Below, one piece after another: positions 1 through 9,382 of a stretch of 16,036 bases of DNA (positions within the stretch are counted from its first letter, which is position 1; every line of letters starts with the position of its first letter). A program made the translations under genes and the position numbers. Location of the stretch: positions 1 to 16,036 of the forward strand of contig DDPM01000178.1 of NCBI GenBank assembly GCA_002342165.1, written 5' to 3'. The DNA is from Hylemonella sp. UBA2468. GTDB lineage: Bacteria; Pseudomonadota; Gammaproteobacteria; Burkholderiales; Burkholderiaceae_C. The notes below the pieces were generated by a model. The model was given only the letters and a program-made list of their open reading frames with translations, was not told the origin of the DNA and ran no database searches.

Positions 1-1275
1 AATCATGGCGGTGTCTTGGTCCAGCGGTTGGTTGATGGTGACCATCTGTCCCAGTTTCATGAGCTGCTTGATCACCTCAGAGGACTTCACAGCCATTTTG
101 TGTGCCAGTTCGGCTACGGTAATGGTCTCGGGAACGTGCACTTCGATAACGCGTACCTCTACTGGTGCGGCAGGTACCTCGGCCTCCTCGCGGTCGCGGT
201 CATTGCGGCGCCCTCTCGGCCCACCACGCCAGCCACCACGACCCACGCCACCACTGCTGTCGCCGCGGGTCGGAATGGCCTTTTTCTTAAGGGGGTCGCC
301 CGCCCAGCTGCTTGAGAGCTTGGCAGATTTAACCTCTTTACCAGGAGCAGCGGTCGTTGCGGGTGCCGCTGCTCCTGGGGCTTTGGGGGCCACTGCAGGC
401 TTGTGCAAAGTGCCCTTAACACCAACTTTGGCCGCGTCATCTTTGGGCGGCTCTGCCTTTTTAACGGGTGGCGGCGCTTTTTTGGCCGGAGCCGACATCA
501 TGTTGCGGATGGCAGCAGCCTCGTCTTCGGCTTTTCGACGGCGCACCAACAAATCTGCAGCGCGGGAAGACTCATCGTCAGAACGGACCTTGGCCGCTTC
601 GGCAGCTTTCACACGTGCAGCCTCTGCAGCTTTTTGGGTCAAATCTTGGGCAGCCAATGCGGCTTGTTCATCTGCTTCTTCGGCGGCGCTTGTAGGCTCG
701 CCTTTGGTTTTTTTGCGTATGGATTGGGCTGCCTTTTTGGCCTCGGCCCGTGCGGACTGCTCAGCTGCTTCGCGATCTTTGGCTTCTTGCTCTTCACGCA
801 AACGGCGACGCTCAGCCAGTTCCTCTTCCTGGCGACGAATCAGCTCGGCTTGACGGCGTGCTTCCACCTCACGACGGGCCAACTCGGCTGAATCAAGGAA
901 CGGGATTGATGGGTCCTGAAGTGCGTTGTTGGATTGTTCTTCAGGAGTTTCAGAAGACACAGCAGTGTCAGAATCGTCGCGACGCACAAAAGTGCGTTTT
1001 TTACGAACCTCTACTTGAATGGTTCGAGCCTTGCCACTGGCATCAGCCTGTTTGATTTCGGTTGTGGACTTTTTAACCAGTGTGATTTTTTTGCGTTCAG
1101 GCGCGGCTGTGCCGTGGCTGGCTTGTAAAAAGCTCAACAAGCGCTGCTTGTCAGCGTCGGTCAAAGTATCTGAGGGAGCGGTTTTGGCCACCCCGGCAGA
1201 TTTCAATTGCTCAATGAGCGTTTCAGGAGACTTTTTGAGTTCGGTTGCAAACTCGGCGATGGTCGTGCTGGACAT
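1..1275 (-). CDS. infB: Translation initiation factor IF-2, N-terminal part (cut by window edge)
   Basis: IF-2 is the GTPase that brings initiator fMet-tRNA to the 30S subunit and promotes 50S joining. About 425 residues are visible, reading off the window start with no stop. The first ~55 residues ([20 protein letters not shown], later [18 protein letters not shown]) form the first IF2_N domain. Residues ~100-310 are a low-complexity, charged Ala/Glu/Arg/Lys linker with coiled-coil character. Residues ~315-365 are basic and Gly/Arg-rich. A second IF2_N-like domain ([20 protein letters not shown]...) begins near residue 380. The G domain and C-terminal fMet-tRNA-binding domains lie outside the window. 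The ATG at 1273-1275 is chosen because it begins the conserved N-terminus; the ribosome site before it is weak. The gene starts 24 bases after the nusA stop, so it is co-transcribed and perhaps translationally coupled. The identity is firm. Confidence 0.96.
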   Translation of the reverse strand, partial: MSSTTIAEFATELKKSPETLIEQLKSAGVAKTAPSDTLTDADKQRLLSFLQASHGTAAPERKKITLVKKSTTEIKQADASGKARTIQVEVRKKRTFVRRDDSDTAVSSETPEEQSNNALQDPSIPFLDSAELARREVEARRQAELIRRQEEELAERRRLREEQEAKDREAAEQSARAEAKKAAQSIRKKTKGEPTSAAEEADEQAALAAQDLTQKAAEAARVKAAEAAKVRSDDESSRAADLLVRRRKAEDEAAAIRNMMSAPAKKAPPPVKKAEPPKDDAAKVGVKGTLHKPAVAPKAPGAAAPATTAAPGKEVKSAKLSSSWAGDPLKKKAIPTRGDSSGGVGRGGWRGGPRGRRNDRDREEAEVPAAPVEVRVIEVHVPETITVAELAHKMAVKSSEVIKQLMKLGQMVTINQPLDQDTAMI

Positions 1276-1299
1276 TTTTGTGAGGACCTTTCATGACCA

Positions 1300-2796
1300 T
1301 TACGCTTCAGCGGCGGAGTCGTTGGTGAACCAGTGTTCACGAGCTTTCATGATGAGGGCTTTGGCCTCATCTTCGGAATGACCTGTGATGTCGATGAGCT
1401 CATCGACAGCCAAGTCAGCCAAATCGTCTAGCGTGTTCACGCCGTGTTCTGCCAGTTTGGCAATCCACTCTGGCGTTAAACCGTCAAAGTCGCGCAGATC
1501 TTGCGATACAGCTTCAGCACTTTCTTCACGGGCAATTTCCATGGTCAGTAGCGCATCTTTGGCGCGAGTTCTCAGTTCGTTGACGGTGTCTTCATCAAAC
1601 GACTCAATTTCCAGCATTTCATGAATGGGTACATAAGCCACTTCCTCAAGGCTGGTGAAGCCTTCGGTGATGAGGATATCTGCAATTTCCTCATCCACGT
1701 CAAGCTTTGCCATGAACAAAGCACGAAGCGAACCAGTTTCTTGCTCGAGCTTTTCAGCCGACTCTGCGGCGTCCATGATGTTGATTTTCCAGCCGGTCAG
1801 CTCTGAGGCTAAGCGCACGTTTTGTCCACCGCGACCAATGGCAATAGCTAGGTTTTCCTCATCCACCACCACATCCATGGCGTGTTTCTCTTCGTCCACC
1901 ACAATGGAAGACACGTTGGCAGGCGCCAAGGCACCGATGACAAACTGCGCGGGGTCTTCGCTCCACAGCACAATGTCTACACGTTCGCCTGCCAGTTCAT
2001 TGGTCACGCCGTTCACTCGGGTACCGCGCACGCCCACACAGGTACCTATGGGGTCAACTCGTTTGTCGTGGGACAAGACCGCAATCTTGGCGCGCGAACC
2101 GGGATCGCGTGCGCAAGATTTAATTTCCAGCAACCCTTGCTCAATTTCTGGGACTTCTTGGCGAAACAACTCCGTCATGAATTCAGGGGCCGAGCGCGAC
2201 AAAATAATGGGGGCGCCGCGTAGGGTCAGGTCTACCTCCATGATCATGGCGCGAACACGGTCACCGGTACGCAAGTTTTCCTTTGGAATCATTTCTGTGC
2301 GCCGCAGGCGGCCTTCAACTCTGCCACTCTCCACAATCATGTCGCCCTTGTCCATGCGTTTGACAGTGCCAACAAAAATCTTTTCGCCACGTGCCATAAA
2401 GTCGCTGAGCAACATTTCACGCTCCGCATCGCGAATTTTTTGCAGGATGACCTGCTTGGCTGCCATGGCGCCAATGCGGCCAATAGGCACAGACTCGATG
2501 GTTTGTTCTATGTACTCGTCCACCTCAATGTCAGGAATTTGCTCTTGAGCTTCAAACAACAAAATTTCTTGGTCTGGCAACTGAAGACCCGCTTCGTTGG
2601 GCACCACGTGCCAACGCTGAAACGTTTCGTATTCGCCGGAATCTCTATCCACCGAAACCCGAATGTCCACGTCGCCTGAATAAAACTTTTTGGTCGCTTG
2701 TGCCAAAGCAGCTTCTACTGCGCCGAACACCACGTCGCGTTCCACATTTTTTTCGCGTGAAATGGCTTCAACCAACATCAACATTTCGCGATTCAT
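1300..2796 (-). CDS. nusA: Transcription termination/antitermination factor NusA
   Basis: NusA binds RNA polymerase and nascent RNA, modulating pausing, intrinsic termination and rRNA antitermination. The 498 residues match the E. coli protein (495). In order: N-terminal polymerase-binding domain (1-130), S1 domain (~137-200), KH1 (~202-280, with [11 protein letters not shown] at 251-261), KH2 (~300-345, with the GRGG loop at 321-324), and two C-terminal acidic repeats (~365-415 and ~440-490). Both acidic repeats are kept, as in other proteobacteria; these are the regions that in E. coli contact the polymerase alpha subunit and self-inhibit RNA binding. The reading frame is open 30 bases further upstream, but the ATG at 2794-2796 gives the canonical [12 protein letters not shown] start and has a perfect GGAGG eight bases before it. 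It lies between rimP (54-base gap) and infB (24-base gap) in the conserved operon order. Confidence 0.97.
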   Translation of the reverse strand: MNREMLMLVEAISREKNVERDVVFGAVEAALAQATKKFYSGDVDIRVSVDRDSGEYETFQRWHVVPNEAGLQLPDQEILLFEAQEQIPDIEVDEYIEQTIESVPIGRIGAMAAKQVILQKIRDAEREMLLSDFMARGEKIFVGTVKRMDKGDMIVESGRVEGRLRRTEMIPKENLRTGDRVRAMIMEVDLTLRGAPIILSRSAPEFMTELFRQEVPEIEQGLLEIKSCARDPGSRAKIAVLSHDKRVDPIGTCVGVRGTRVNGVTNELAGERVDIVLWSEDPAQFVIGALAPANVSSIVVDEEKHAMDVVVDEENLAIAIGRGGQNVRLASELTGWKINIMDAAESAEKLEQETGSLRALFMAKLDVDEEIADILITEGFTSLEEVAYVPIHEMLEIESFDEDTVNELRTRAKDALLTMEIAREESAEAVSQDLRDFDGLTPEWIAKLAEHGVNTLDDLADLAVDELIDITGHSEDEAKALIMKAREHWFTNDSAAEA

Positions 2797-2804
2797 GAAT
2801 TCAA

Positions 2805-2809
2805 CCTCC
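2805..2809 (-). promoter_or_regulatory. Ribosome binding site of nusA
   Basis: On the minus strand this reads GGAGG, ending eight bases before the ATG at 2794-2796. It decides the nusA start: an in-frame upstream codon at 2826 would make a 10-residue extension whose sequence is not typical of NusA. It is one of the few consensus Shine-Dalgarno sequences in the window. Confidence 0.75.
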
Positions 2810-2850
2810 ATCCACCATACAAGCACATACTAAAAACCCATCCGTATACG

Positions 2851-3423
2851 TCAAGCATCTTGACCCGCGCCACGGCCCTTAAAGTTCACCACAGGAGACA
2901 AACGCGCCTCCCGCAGCTCCGACAACTCAAAACCCAGCACTTGTAACGGCGCTGGTACGCGTTTTTTGCTAACCTTCTGGCCGGGCTTGGGGGGCTTTTC
3001 GTCGCTCCACTCCACTTGCCACTGCTGCCCATTACCGCCATCCACCGCCACCAATCGGCCTGTGAACTTTTTGCGGTTGGCGTTCACCAAGCCACTGGCA
3101 GCTGCTCCCATGGGCTCTTTGAGGGTGATGTCGACCAAATGGCCAACAAATCGCTCAAAATCTTTTGGGGAGCGCAAGGGGCGGTCGATGCCTGGAGAGG
3201 ACACTTCCAAACGCTTGTATTCCACTCCGTCCACTTCCAACACAAATTGCAACTGCCGGGTGACTTTTTCGCAATCTTCAACATTCACAAACTGTTCAGT
3301 CGCAGCGCCAACCCATGGATGGTCAATCGTGATGCGCAAGAGGCCACCAGCCGATCTTTCAATATCGACCAATTCGTAACCCAAACCTTGGACTGTTTGT
3401 TCAACTACCGTCTGCAGCGCCAC
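2851..3423 (-). CDS. rimP: Ribosome maturation factor RimP
   Basis: RimP assists late maturation of the 30S subunit. From a GTG start at 3421-3423 the product is 190 residues and begins MALQTVVEQTVQGLGYELVD, the usual betaproteobacterial N-terminus. The N-terminal alpha/beta domain carries the hallmark LEVSSPGIDRPL motif (about residues 80-91), followed by a C-terminal Sm-like domain (KKFTGRLVAV). The C-terminal domain has a Lys/Pro-rich loop (EKPPKPGQKVSKKR), which I believe is common in this order. The frame is open upstream to a TTG at 3468, but that codon sits in the U-tract of a hairpin and the extra residues look unrelated, so the GTG is preferred; a weak AGTGGTGG lies before it. It is first in the rimP-nusA-infB operon. 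No tRNA gene precedes it, unlike metY in E. coli. The main uncertainty is the start codon. Confidence 0.92.
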   Translation of the reverse strand: MALQTVVEQTVQGLGYELVDIERSAGGLLRITIDHPWVGAATEQFVNVEDCEKVTRQLQFVLEVDGVEYKRLEVSSPGIDRPLRSPKDFERFVGHLVDITLKEPMGAAASGLVNANRKKFTGRLVAVDGGNGQQWQVEWSDEKPPKPGQKVSKKRVPAPLQVLGFELSELREARLSPVVNFKGRGAGQDA

Positions 3424-3460
3424 CGTCAAACCACCACTTCTCACTGACTCACAAATCCTT

Positions 3461-3504
3461 TCGACCAAAAAAAACGGGCGGTTGGTATCCGCCCGTCTGG
3501 TCGA
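3461..3504 (-). terminator. Intrinsic terminator or leader hairpin between yejF and rimP
   Basis: On the minus strand, ACGGGCGG and CCGCCCGT (genome arms 3489-3496 and 3474-3481) pair perfectly across a 7-base loop and are followed by a run of eight T (3467-3474, the first closing the stem). This is a classic Rho-independent terminator placed 30-60 bases after the yejF stop. A further pair of perfect arms, TCGACCA (3461-3467) and TGGTCGA (3498-3504), encloses the whole element. On the plus strand this outer stem is followed by TTTTT (3505-3509), so it may also stop plus-strand transcripts. The hairpin ends only about 40 bases before the rimP GTG. It could therefore end the yej transcript or be a leader attenuator of the rimP operon. 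Confidence 0.85.
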
Positions 3505-3533
3505 TTTTTGCTTATTCTAACGCATAAACCTCA

Positions 3534-5282
3534 TCAAGACGCAGCCGCGACCAGCGCTCGGGTGTAAGGATGTTGAGGCTGCTCCAACACTTGGTCCACT
3601 TCACCCGCCTCCACCACTTCACCCGCCTTCATCACCAAAACATGGTGGGCCATGGCACGAATCACGTCCACGTCGTGGGTAATGAGTAAAAAACTCAAGC
3701 CTTTATCGCGCTGCAATTGTTGAAGTACATCCAAAATTTGTTTTTGAATCGTCACATCCAAGGCGCTGGTGGGCTCGTCCAGCACCAACAATTCGGGCTC
3801 CACGATCAAGGCTCTGGCAATGGCCACACGCTGGCGCTGCCCACCAGAAAATTCATGCGGGTAGCGCTGCAAGAGGCCTGGAAACTGGGCTGGGGTCATG
3901 CCGACCTCGCTTAAAGCCTTGAGCACCCTTTGTTGGCGCTGTATCGCAGTAAGTTGGGGCGCATGCACGCGCAAGCCCTCCGCCACAATGGCCTCCACGG
4001 TCAATCTAGGCGACAAGGAGGAAAACGGGTCTTGAAACACCACTTGGACCTTTTTACGCAAGTCACGGTTGAGCCCCGCCGCCGACTTTCCTTTTGCCCA
4101 AGACTGGTCTGATATTGTTAAGTCCCCATCAAAGTCCAACAAGCCCAAAACTGCCAATACCAAGGTGGATTTGCCGGAACCTGACTCGCCCATTACCCCA
4201 AGCGTTTGCCCCTTGTTGATCTGAAAACTGGCACCTTGCACGGCTACAAACCGCCCTTTCTTGAACCAGCCCTTGATGCCCCCCAACGTTATGGGGTAAG
4301 TCACCTGGAGTTGGCGAGCTTCCATCAAATAGTGCCCGGAATCAGGGGGCGCCGACTTGATCGATGCTGCACTGGTGCCCCATGAGGCCATGCCGACAGA
4401 TCGCGCAGGCTTACTGGACATAAGTTTTTGGGTGTAAGGGTGCTGTGGCGCTGCAAACACATGGTCTACGGGCCCTTCCTCCACCAAAATACCACGCTCC
4501 AAAACCAGCACTCTGTCGGCAAAGCGGCGCACCAAGTTCAGGTCGTGCGTGATCATGAGCACCGACATGCCACGCAAGCGTTGTTGCTCTTCCAACAGAT
4601 CTAAAATTTGTCCGCGCAGACTTACGTCCAAGGCGGTGGTGGGTTCATCAGCCAACAGCAATTGGGGCTTACCCGCCATGGCCATGGCAATCATGGCGCG
4701 CTGGCGTTGCCCACCACTTAGCTGGTGGGGATAAGCATCAGCACGCCGCTCGGGCTCTGCGATACCAGTTTGATTCAACAGTGTCAACACTTGAGAATGC
4801 ACTGCGGCATAGTTCAAACGGGGTGTGCGGTTTGGGCTTTGGAGGCGGTGCGAATGGGTCCACAAGACTTCGGCAATTTGCTCACCAATGGTCATAAGCG
4901 GATTTAGTGCCGTCATGGGCTCCTGAAAAATCATGGCAACGTCTCGCCCACGTATCTCCCTGAGTTGGTCATCCGACAAAGCCAACAAATCCACAGTCTG
5001 TTGAGTTGCCGAACCTCCCGCGTCATTAACAGCCGCATAAAACAGCGCCTTGCCCTGAGTGCTGACATTGTCGGCAAGGCCCATCAGACTCAAGGCCGTC
5101 ACCGTTTTGCCAGAACCCGATTCGCCAACCAAGGCGACTTTTTCACCTCTGCCTATTTGAAAGTTCAAGTGGCTCACCACCGTATGGGAGCCAAAGGCTA
5201 TGGAGAGGTCGTTGACTTCTAGCGCCAAATGACCTTTGTAAGGGCCCAAGTCAGAGGGGGAATGAGCACTCAAAAGGTTCAT
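3534..5282 (-). CDS. yejF: Peptide ABC importer, double ATP-binding protein YejF
   Basis: This is the cytoplasmic ATPase powering the YejABEF oligopeptide importer; in enterobacteria it takes up microcin C and antimicrobial peptides. Two complete nucleotide-binding domains lie in one 582-residue chain. The first has Walker A GESGSGKT (53-60), signature LSGGQ (188-192), Walker B LLLADEP (208-214) and switch His246. The second has Walker A GESGSGKS (365-372), FSGGQ (478-482), LLVLDEP (498-504) and His536. All catalytic residues are present in both halves, so both sites should be active. Each half ends with the HPYT segment typical of oligopeptide ATPases (281-284 and 571-574). A Ser/Ala-rich linker of ~30 residues joins them, and the protein is some 50 residues longer than E. 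coli YejF. The ATG overlaps the yejE stop as ATGA, which suggests translational coupling. A hairpin terminator follows the gene. Confidence 0.93.
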   Translation of the reverse strand: MNLLSAHSPSDLGPYKGHLALEVNDLSIAFGSHTVVSHLNFQIGRGEKVALVGESGSGKTVTALSLMGLADNVSTQGKALFYAAVNDAGGSATQQTVDLLALSDDQLREIRGRDVAMIFQEPMTALNPLMTIGEQIAEVLWTHSHRLQSPNRTPRLNYAAVHSQVLTLLNQTGIAEPERRADAYPHQLSGGQRQRAMIAMAMAGKPQLLLADEPTTALDVSLRGQILDLLEEQQRLRGMSVLMITHDLNLVRRFADRVLVLERGILVEEGPVDHVFAAPQHPYTQKLMSSKPARSVGMASWGTSAASIKSAPPDSGHYLMEARQLQVTYPITLGGIKGWFKKGRFVAVQGASFQINKGQTLGVMGESGSGKSTLVLAVLGLLDFDGDLTISDQSWAKGKSAAGLNRDLRKKVQVVFQDPFSSLSPRLTVEAIVAEGLRVHAPQLTAIQRQQRVLKALSEVGMTPAQFPGLLQRYPHEFSGGQRQRVAIARALIVEPELLVLDEPTSALDVTIQKQILDVLQQLQRDKGLSFLLITHDVDVIRAMAHHVLVMKAGEVVEAGEVDQVLEQPQHPYTRALVAAAS

Positions 5283-6376
5283 GCCTTGGATCGGTCTGTA
5301 TGGGCAGGGTCAGCCTTGCGCGGGTCCAAAGCGTCGCGCAGCGCGTCACCCATAAAGGTGAGCAGCAAAAGCGTCAACACCAAAACGGCAAATGTGGAAA
5401 GTGAAATCCACCACGCATCAATATTGTTTTTGCCCTGAGCCAGCAACTCCCCCAACGAGGGAGTACCCGGGGGAACGCCCAGGCCCAAAAAGTCCAGGGA
5501 CGTGAGCGCCAAAATGGCTGCACTCATGCGAAACGGTAAAAACGTCACCACGGGGGTGAGGCTATTGGGCAAGATGTGCCGCCAGATAATTTGGAAATTA
5601 CTCAAACCCATCGCACGTGCGGCGCGAACGTAATCGAGTTGGCGGTTGCGTAAAAACTCAGCCCGAACATAATCGGACAAGCCCATCCACCCAAACAAGC
5701 TGAGCAAAATCAGCAGCAAGGCCACGCTGGGGTCAAACAAGGCCGAAAAAATAATCAGTAAATACAACTCAGGCATAGAACCCCAGATTTCAATGAACCG
5801 CTGAAACCACAAATCGGTCCGCCCGCCAAAAAAGCCTTGTACCGCTCCTGTAACCACCCCCAGCAGCACACCTACCAAGGTCAGCGCCAAGCCAAACAAC
5901 AACGACACCCTGAACCCATACAACAAACGGGCCACTACATCGCGCCCGCGGTCATCGGTACCAAGCCAGTTGTCCGCCGATGGTGGCGAAGGGTTGGGCT
6001 CCTTGGCAAAGTAATTGAGGGTGCTGTGGTGGTAGCGGTTGATAGGGTAGAGCGCCCAATTACCCGGCTTAGCAAATTGCTGCTGAATAAATGGGTCCAA
6101 GTAGTCGGTTGGGGTGTCAAAGTCACCGCCAAAACGGGTTTCGGGAATGTCTTGGATCATGGGCACAAACCACTCTCCGTCATAGCGGGCGAGAAGGGGT
6201 TTGTCGTTAGACACCAACTCTGCGCCTAAGCTGAGCACAAACAATACCCCCAAAATGCACAAACTCACCCAACCCAAACGGTTGTTTACAAATCGCCGCC
6301 AAGCCCTTCGGGCAGGAGACACAGAAGCGCTAATGGCTTGGCCTTGGACTTGGTGAGCTTTAATTTCGCGGTCCAT
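5279..6376 (-). CDS. yejE: Peptide ABC importer, inner-membrane permease YejE
   Basis: This is one of the two permease subunits of the YejABEF importer (DppC-like class). The 365 residues begin with a cytoplasmic tail, a membrane helix at ~35-52 and a long periplasmic segment holding the YejE hallmark NDKPLLARYDGEW (57-69). WLGTDDRGRDVVARLLYG follows at 137-154, then five further membrane helices. The ATPase-contacting EAA loop is RAARAMGLSNFQIIWRHILP (251-270). The LGTDxxGRD motif and the length separate YejE from the other permease, YejB. The N-terminal tail is slightly longer than in E. coli (341 residues). The ATG at 6374-6376 lies nine bases after the yejB stop and has no clear Shine-Dalgarno, so translation probably depends on ribosomes ending yejB. 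Its stop overlaps the yejF start. Confidence 0.94.
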   Translation of the reverse strand: MDREIKAHQVQGQAISASVSPARRAWRRFVNNRLGWVSLCILGVLFVLSLGAELVSNDKPLLARYDGEWFVPMIQDIPETRFGGDFDTPTDYLDPFIQQQFAKPGNWALYPINRYHHSTLNYFAKEPNPSPPSADNWLGTDDRGRDVVARLLYGFRVSLLFGLALTLVGVLLGVVTGAVQGFFGGRTDLWFQRFIEIWGSMPELYLLIIFSALFDPSVALLLILLSLFGWMGLSDYVRAEFLRNRQLDYVRAARAMGLSNFQIIWRHILPNSLTPVVTFLPFRMSAAILALTSLDFLGLGVPPGTPSLGELLAQGKNNIDAWWISLSTFAVLVLTLLLLTFMGDALRDALDPRKADPAHTDRSKA

Positions 6377-6385
6377 GGTGAAGGG

Positions 6386-7420
6386 TCAATCGAACTTCAC
6401 GCGGGGGTCAACCCACATGTAGCACAGGTCGGAAATCAGCTTGGTCACCAAGCCAATGCAGGTGAACAAATACAGTGTGCCCAGCACGACGGGATAGTCG
6501 CGCCGCATAACCGATTCATAGGACAGCAAACCCAAGCCATCCAGGGAAAATAGAGTTTCAATCAAAAGCGAACCGGCAAAAAACGCACCCACAAAAGCCG
6601 CTGGAAACCCGGTAACGATGGGAATCATGGCGTTGCGCAGGACGTGCTTCCAAAGCACCCTGGATTGGCTTAAACCCTTGGCACGGGCAGTCAGCACGTA
6701 TTGTTTGCTAATTTCTTCAAGGAATGAATTTTTGGTCAACATGGTGGTCACGGCAAAAGCACCCAACACACTGGCCGTGACCGGCAAAGCGATGTGCCAC
6801 AGATAGTCCACCACCTTGGCGCCCCAACTCAAGGTATCCCAGTTACTGGAGGTCAGCCCCCGCAGCGGAAACCATTGCAACTGACCGCCAAACACCACCA
6901 ATAATGCAACGCCCAACACAAACCCCGGAATGGCATATCCCACCAGAATCAGCAAGCTCGTTAAGGTGTCAAACCTTGAACCGGCCCGCACCGCCTTGGC
7001 AATCCCCAAGGGAATTGAAATGGCGTAGCTGAGTAAAAACGTCCAGAGCCCCAGGCTGATGGAGACAGGCAGTTTTTCTTTGACCAGCTCCCACACCGAC
7101 TTGGGATAGAAAAAACTTTTACCCAGATCCAGCCGTGCAAATTGCCCCAGCATCTGGACAAAGCGTTCGTGCGCAGGTTTATCAAACCCGTAGAAGGCCT
7201 TGATTTCCTCAATGCGTGCGGCGTCCACACCCTGTCGGCCACGGTAACCAGCTCCGGTAGCAGCTGCACCTTCGCCTCCGCTGTCGCGGCCTTGCAGCTG
7301 GGCCACCATTTGCTCCACCGGGCCACCGGGCACAAACTGAATCACCACAAACGTGAGGAGCAGCACGCCCAAAAGCGTGGGCACCATCAGCAACAATCGT
7401 TTGAGCACATAAGCCAGCAT
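6386..7420 (-). CDS. yejB: Peptide ABC importer, inner-membrane permease YejB
   Basis: This is the DppB-like permease subunit that pairs with YejE. The 344 residues open with the class signature MLAYVLKRLLLMVPTLLGVL and a first membrane helix. Next comes PGGPVEQMVAQLQG (31-44), which is characteristic of YejB, and a Gly/Ala-rich periplasmic segment (47-65). AFYGFDKP (75-82) and five more helices complete the fold. The EAA loop is VLTARAKGLSQSRVLWKHVL (242-261), the contact with YejF. The protein ends with YMWVDPRVKFD, the usual DppB-type C-terminus. The start ATG is nine bases after the yejA stop and the stop is nine bases before yejE, which fits a single transcript. I see no defect in the gene. 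Confidence 0.94.
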   Translation of the reverse strand: MLAYVLKRLLLMVPTLLGVLLLTFVVIQFVPGGPVEQMVAQLQGRDSGGEGAAATGAGYRGRQGVDAARIEEIKAFYGFDKPAHERFVQMLGQFARLDLGKSFFYPKSVWELVKEKLPVSISLGLWTFLLSYAISIPLGIAKAVRAGSRFDTLTSLLILVGYAIPGFVLGVALLVVFGGQLQWFPLRGLTSSNWDTLSWGAKVVDYLWHIALPVTASVLGAFAVTTMLTKNSFLEEISKQYVLTARAKGLSQSRVLWKHVLRNAMIPIVTGFPAAFVGAFFAGSLLIETLFSLDGLGLLSYESVMRRDYPVVLGTLYLFTCIGLVTKLISDLCYMWVDPRVKFD

Positions 7421-7429
7421 CAGGTCATC

Positions 7430-9382
7430 CTACTTCTTAAGGGGATTGAGTGTGGTAGCCGGTGCCCACCCAATGGCCGTGACCCAAAACTCGGGCTGGT
7501 AGTACTTGGGCATGACTTCTGGATGCTCAAATCGGCCAGCGCGCCAAGCCACGCGGTGCACCGAACTGGTCCAGTGTGGCACCGAATAATGCCCATGGCG
7601 CAACACTCGGTCCAATGCCATCAAACGCGCCACCAGTTCGGGTCGGGTGCGGGCAGACATCACTTGCTGCAGCAACGCATCCACCACCGGGTCTTTCAGG
7701 CCCAGCACATTGCTGGAGCCCTCCACATCAGCCGCAGCGCTGCCAAAACGGTCAAGCAGCTCGGTGCCCGGGGCTTCGCTGCCGACAATGCGGTTGCTGA
7801 TGATTTCAAAGTCAAACACATCCAAGCGTTTTTGCAAAATGGCAAAGTCCACAACCTTGTAGTTCACTTTGATACCCAGTTTGGCTAGGTTTTTTGCAAA
7901 TGGCGTCACCACTCTGCCCATAGAGCCCGAGTTGTCCAAAAACTCCAAAGACAACACCTCGCCCTGAGCATTTTTCAATTCTCCATCGCGGTAGGTCCAT
8001 CCCGCATCAGCCAATAACTGCTTGGCTTTGCGCAGGTTGTCGCGCAGGGTTTGGCCGGATCCAGGATCGAGGCTGGTCAAGGGGGGCAAGGGCACCAGCT
8101 GCACCAGAACCTGTTGAGCCATAGCAGGTGACATGAGTTCGCGTAAAGGCTCCAGTACCTTCAGCTCCTGCGGGCTGGGAAAGCCCTTGGCCTCAAAGTC
8201 GCTGCCGCCAAAGTATCCCCGCACCCGTGTGTAAGCGTTGTAGAACAGTTGGCGGTTCATCCACTCATAGTCCATAGCCAAACCTATGGCTTCACGTACC
8301 CGCACGTCATGAAACTTTTTGAGCCTGAGGTTGAACAAAAATCCCTGAAAGTCCCCAGCGTTGCCGTGGGTTAACTCCTTTTTGACCAGAATGCCTCGGT
8401 CAAAGTCGCGACCTGTGTAGGCACGGGCCCATTCACGGGCGATAAAAGCCTGGATGTAGTCAAACTCCCCGGCCTTAAAGGCTTCCAGCTGAGCCGTACT
8501 GTCTTTGTAAATTTTGTAGGTGATGCGGTCATAGTTGAACATGCCACGCCGCACGTTCAACTCTTGCGCCCAATAGCTGTTGTCCCGTTCATAGGTGATA
8601 TCTTTACCAAAATTGACCTTACCAATGCGGTAGGGACCGCTGCCTATCGGCGTGTCCGTGACAATTTGGTCCAGCGGTTTAGGCTTGTCGGCCCAGGGGC
8701 CCGACGCCTCCCTACCCCACTTGTGACTGAACACCGGCATGCTGCCCGCAATCAGAGGCAGCTCAGCATTAACGCGCTTGAAGTCAAAGCGCACCACCCT
8801 TTCTGCCAACACCGTGACGCCTTTGATGTCCCCAAAAAAAGTCCGAAACTGAGGTGCTGCTTGCTGCGAAGTGAGTTGGTCAAAAGAATGCTTGACGTCT
8901 AAGGCCAGCACCGCATCGCCATTGTGGAAGCGCGCGTTGGGATGCAGGGTAAAAGTGGCCGAAAGTACATCAGGCGCTACCGCAACATCTAGAGCAAGCA
9001 AACCATAAGCGGTAGTGGGTTCATCCAAGGAGCCGGTGAGCAGGGATTCAAACACCAAAGTGCTCAGGCCCGGTGGCGCACTGCCCTTCAAGGTAAAGGG
9101 GTTGTACTTGTCAAAGTTGGAAAGCCGCGAGGGTGGCACCAGTGTTATGTCGCCACCCTTTCTGGCCTTGGGGTTCACGTAAGCCCAGTGAGAAAAATCT
9201 GCTGGGTACTTGATATCCCCAAACTGGGCGTAGGCATGAGCAGCTTGAGCTGGCTGAAAAGGACGCAGAACCAGAAGGACAGCCAAAGCTAGCAAGTAAG
9301 CCCAAATCGTTGAAGTAACCCAAAGGGAAACCCTAGGGCCAAGCGAGGCAGCCAATAGACGATGTGTTACCCAATACCGCAT
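7430..9382 (-). CDS. yejA: Periplasmic peptide-binding protein YejA of the ABC importer
   Basis: This is the solute receptor (SBP_bac_5 family) of the YejABEF system, probably binding oligopeptides in the periplasm. From the ATG at 9380-9382 it is 650 residues. A long basic N-region precedes a hydrophobic core (WAYLLALAVLLVL) and the likely cleavage site PAQA or AHA before YAQFGDIKYP. The family segment SHWAYVNPKARKGGDI, then SNFDKYNPFTLKG, marks the YejA branch, and GSGPYRIGKV is the conserved SBP_bac_5 motif. The C-terminus ends with NPLKK. An in-frame GTG at 9395-9397 would add five residues, and neither start has a convincing ribosome site, so the exact start is uncertain. It is first in the operon and divergent from fabI; the two starts are 47 bases apart, so both promoters must lie in or beside this short gap or reach into the opposite gene. 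Confidence 0.92.
   Translation of the reverse strand: MRYWVTHRLLAASLGPRVSLWVTSTIWAYLLALAVLLVLRPFQPAQAAHAYAQFGDIKYPADFSHWAYVNPKARKGGDITLVPPSRLSNFDKYNPFTLKGSAPPGLSTLVFESLLTGSLDEPTTAYGLLALDVAVAPDVLSATFTLHPNARFHNGDAVLALDVKHSFDQLTSQQAAPQFRTFFGDIKGVTVLAERVVRFDFKRVNAELPLIAGSMPVFSHKWGREASGPWADKPKPLDQIVTDTPIGSGPYRIGKVNFGKDITYERDNSYWAQELNVRRGMFNYDRITYKIYKDSTAQLEAFKAGEFDYIQAFIAREWARAYTGRDFDRGILVKKELTHGNAGDFQGFLFNLRLKKFHDVRVREAIGLAMDYEWMNRQLFYNAYTRVRGYFGGSDFEAKGFPSPQELKVLEPLRELMSPAMAQQVLVQLVPLPPLTSLDPGSGQTLRDNLRKAKQLLADAGWTYRDGELKNAQGEVLSLEFLDNSGSMGRVVTPFAKNLAKLGIKVNYKVVDFAILQKRLDVFDFEIISNRIVGSEAPGTELLDRFGSAAADVEGSSNVLGLKDPVVDALLQQVMSARTRPELVARLMALDRVLRHGHYSVPHWTSSVHRVAWRAGRFEHPEVMPKYYQPEFWVTAIGWAPATTLNPLKK

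Noticed and set aside
5..853. Long plus-strand open frame opposite infB
   Set aside because: It is Ser/Ala/Arg-rich shadow coding from the low-complexity infB linker on the other strand, with no recognisable domain.
1655..2548. 297-codon plus-strand open frame opposite nusA
   Set aside because: The other strand holds a full canonical NusA; the shadow is Ser/Arg/Met-rich with no ribosome site or domain.
3424..3468. Longer RimP starting at TTG 3468
   Set aside because: The codon lies in the U-tract of the hairpin, and the added 15 residues do not look like the family; the GTG at 3423 gives the usual N-terminus.
1..3468. A tRNA-Met gene at the head of the rimP-nusA-infB operon, as in E. coli
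   Set aside because: No cloverleaf fits before rimP; the space is taken by the hairpin and the yejF end.
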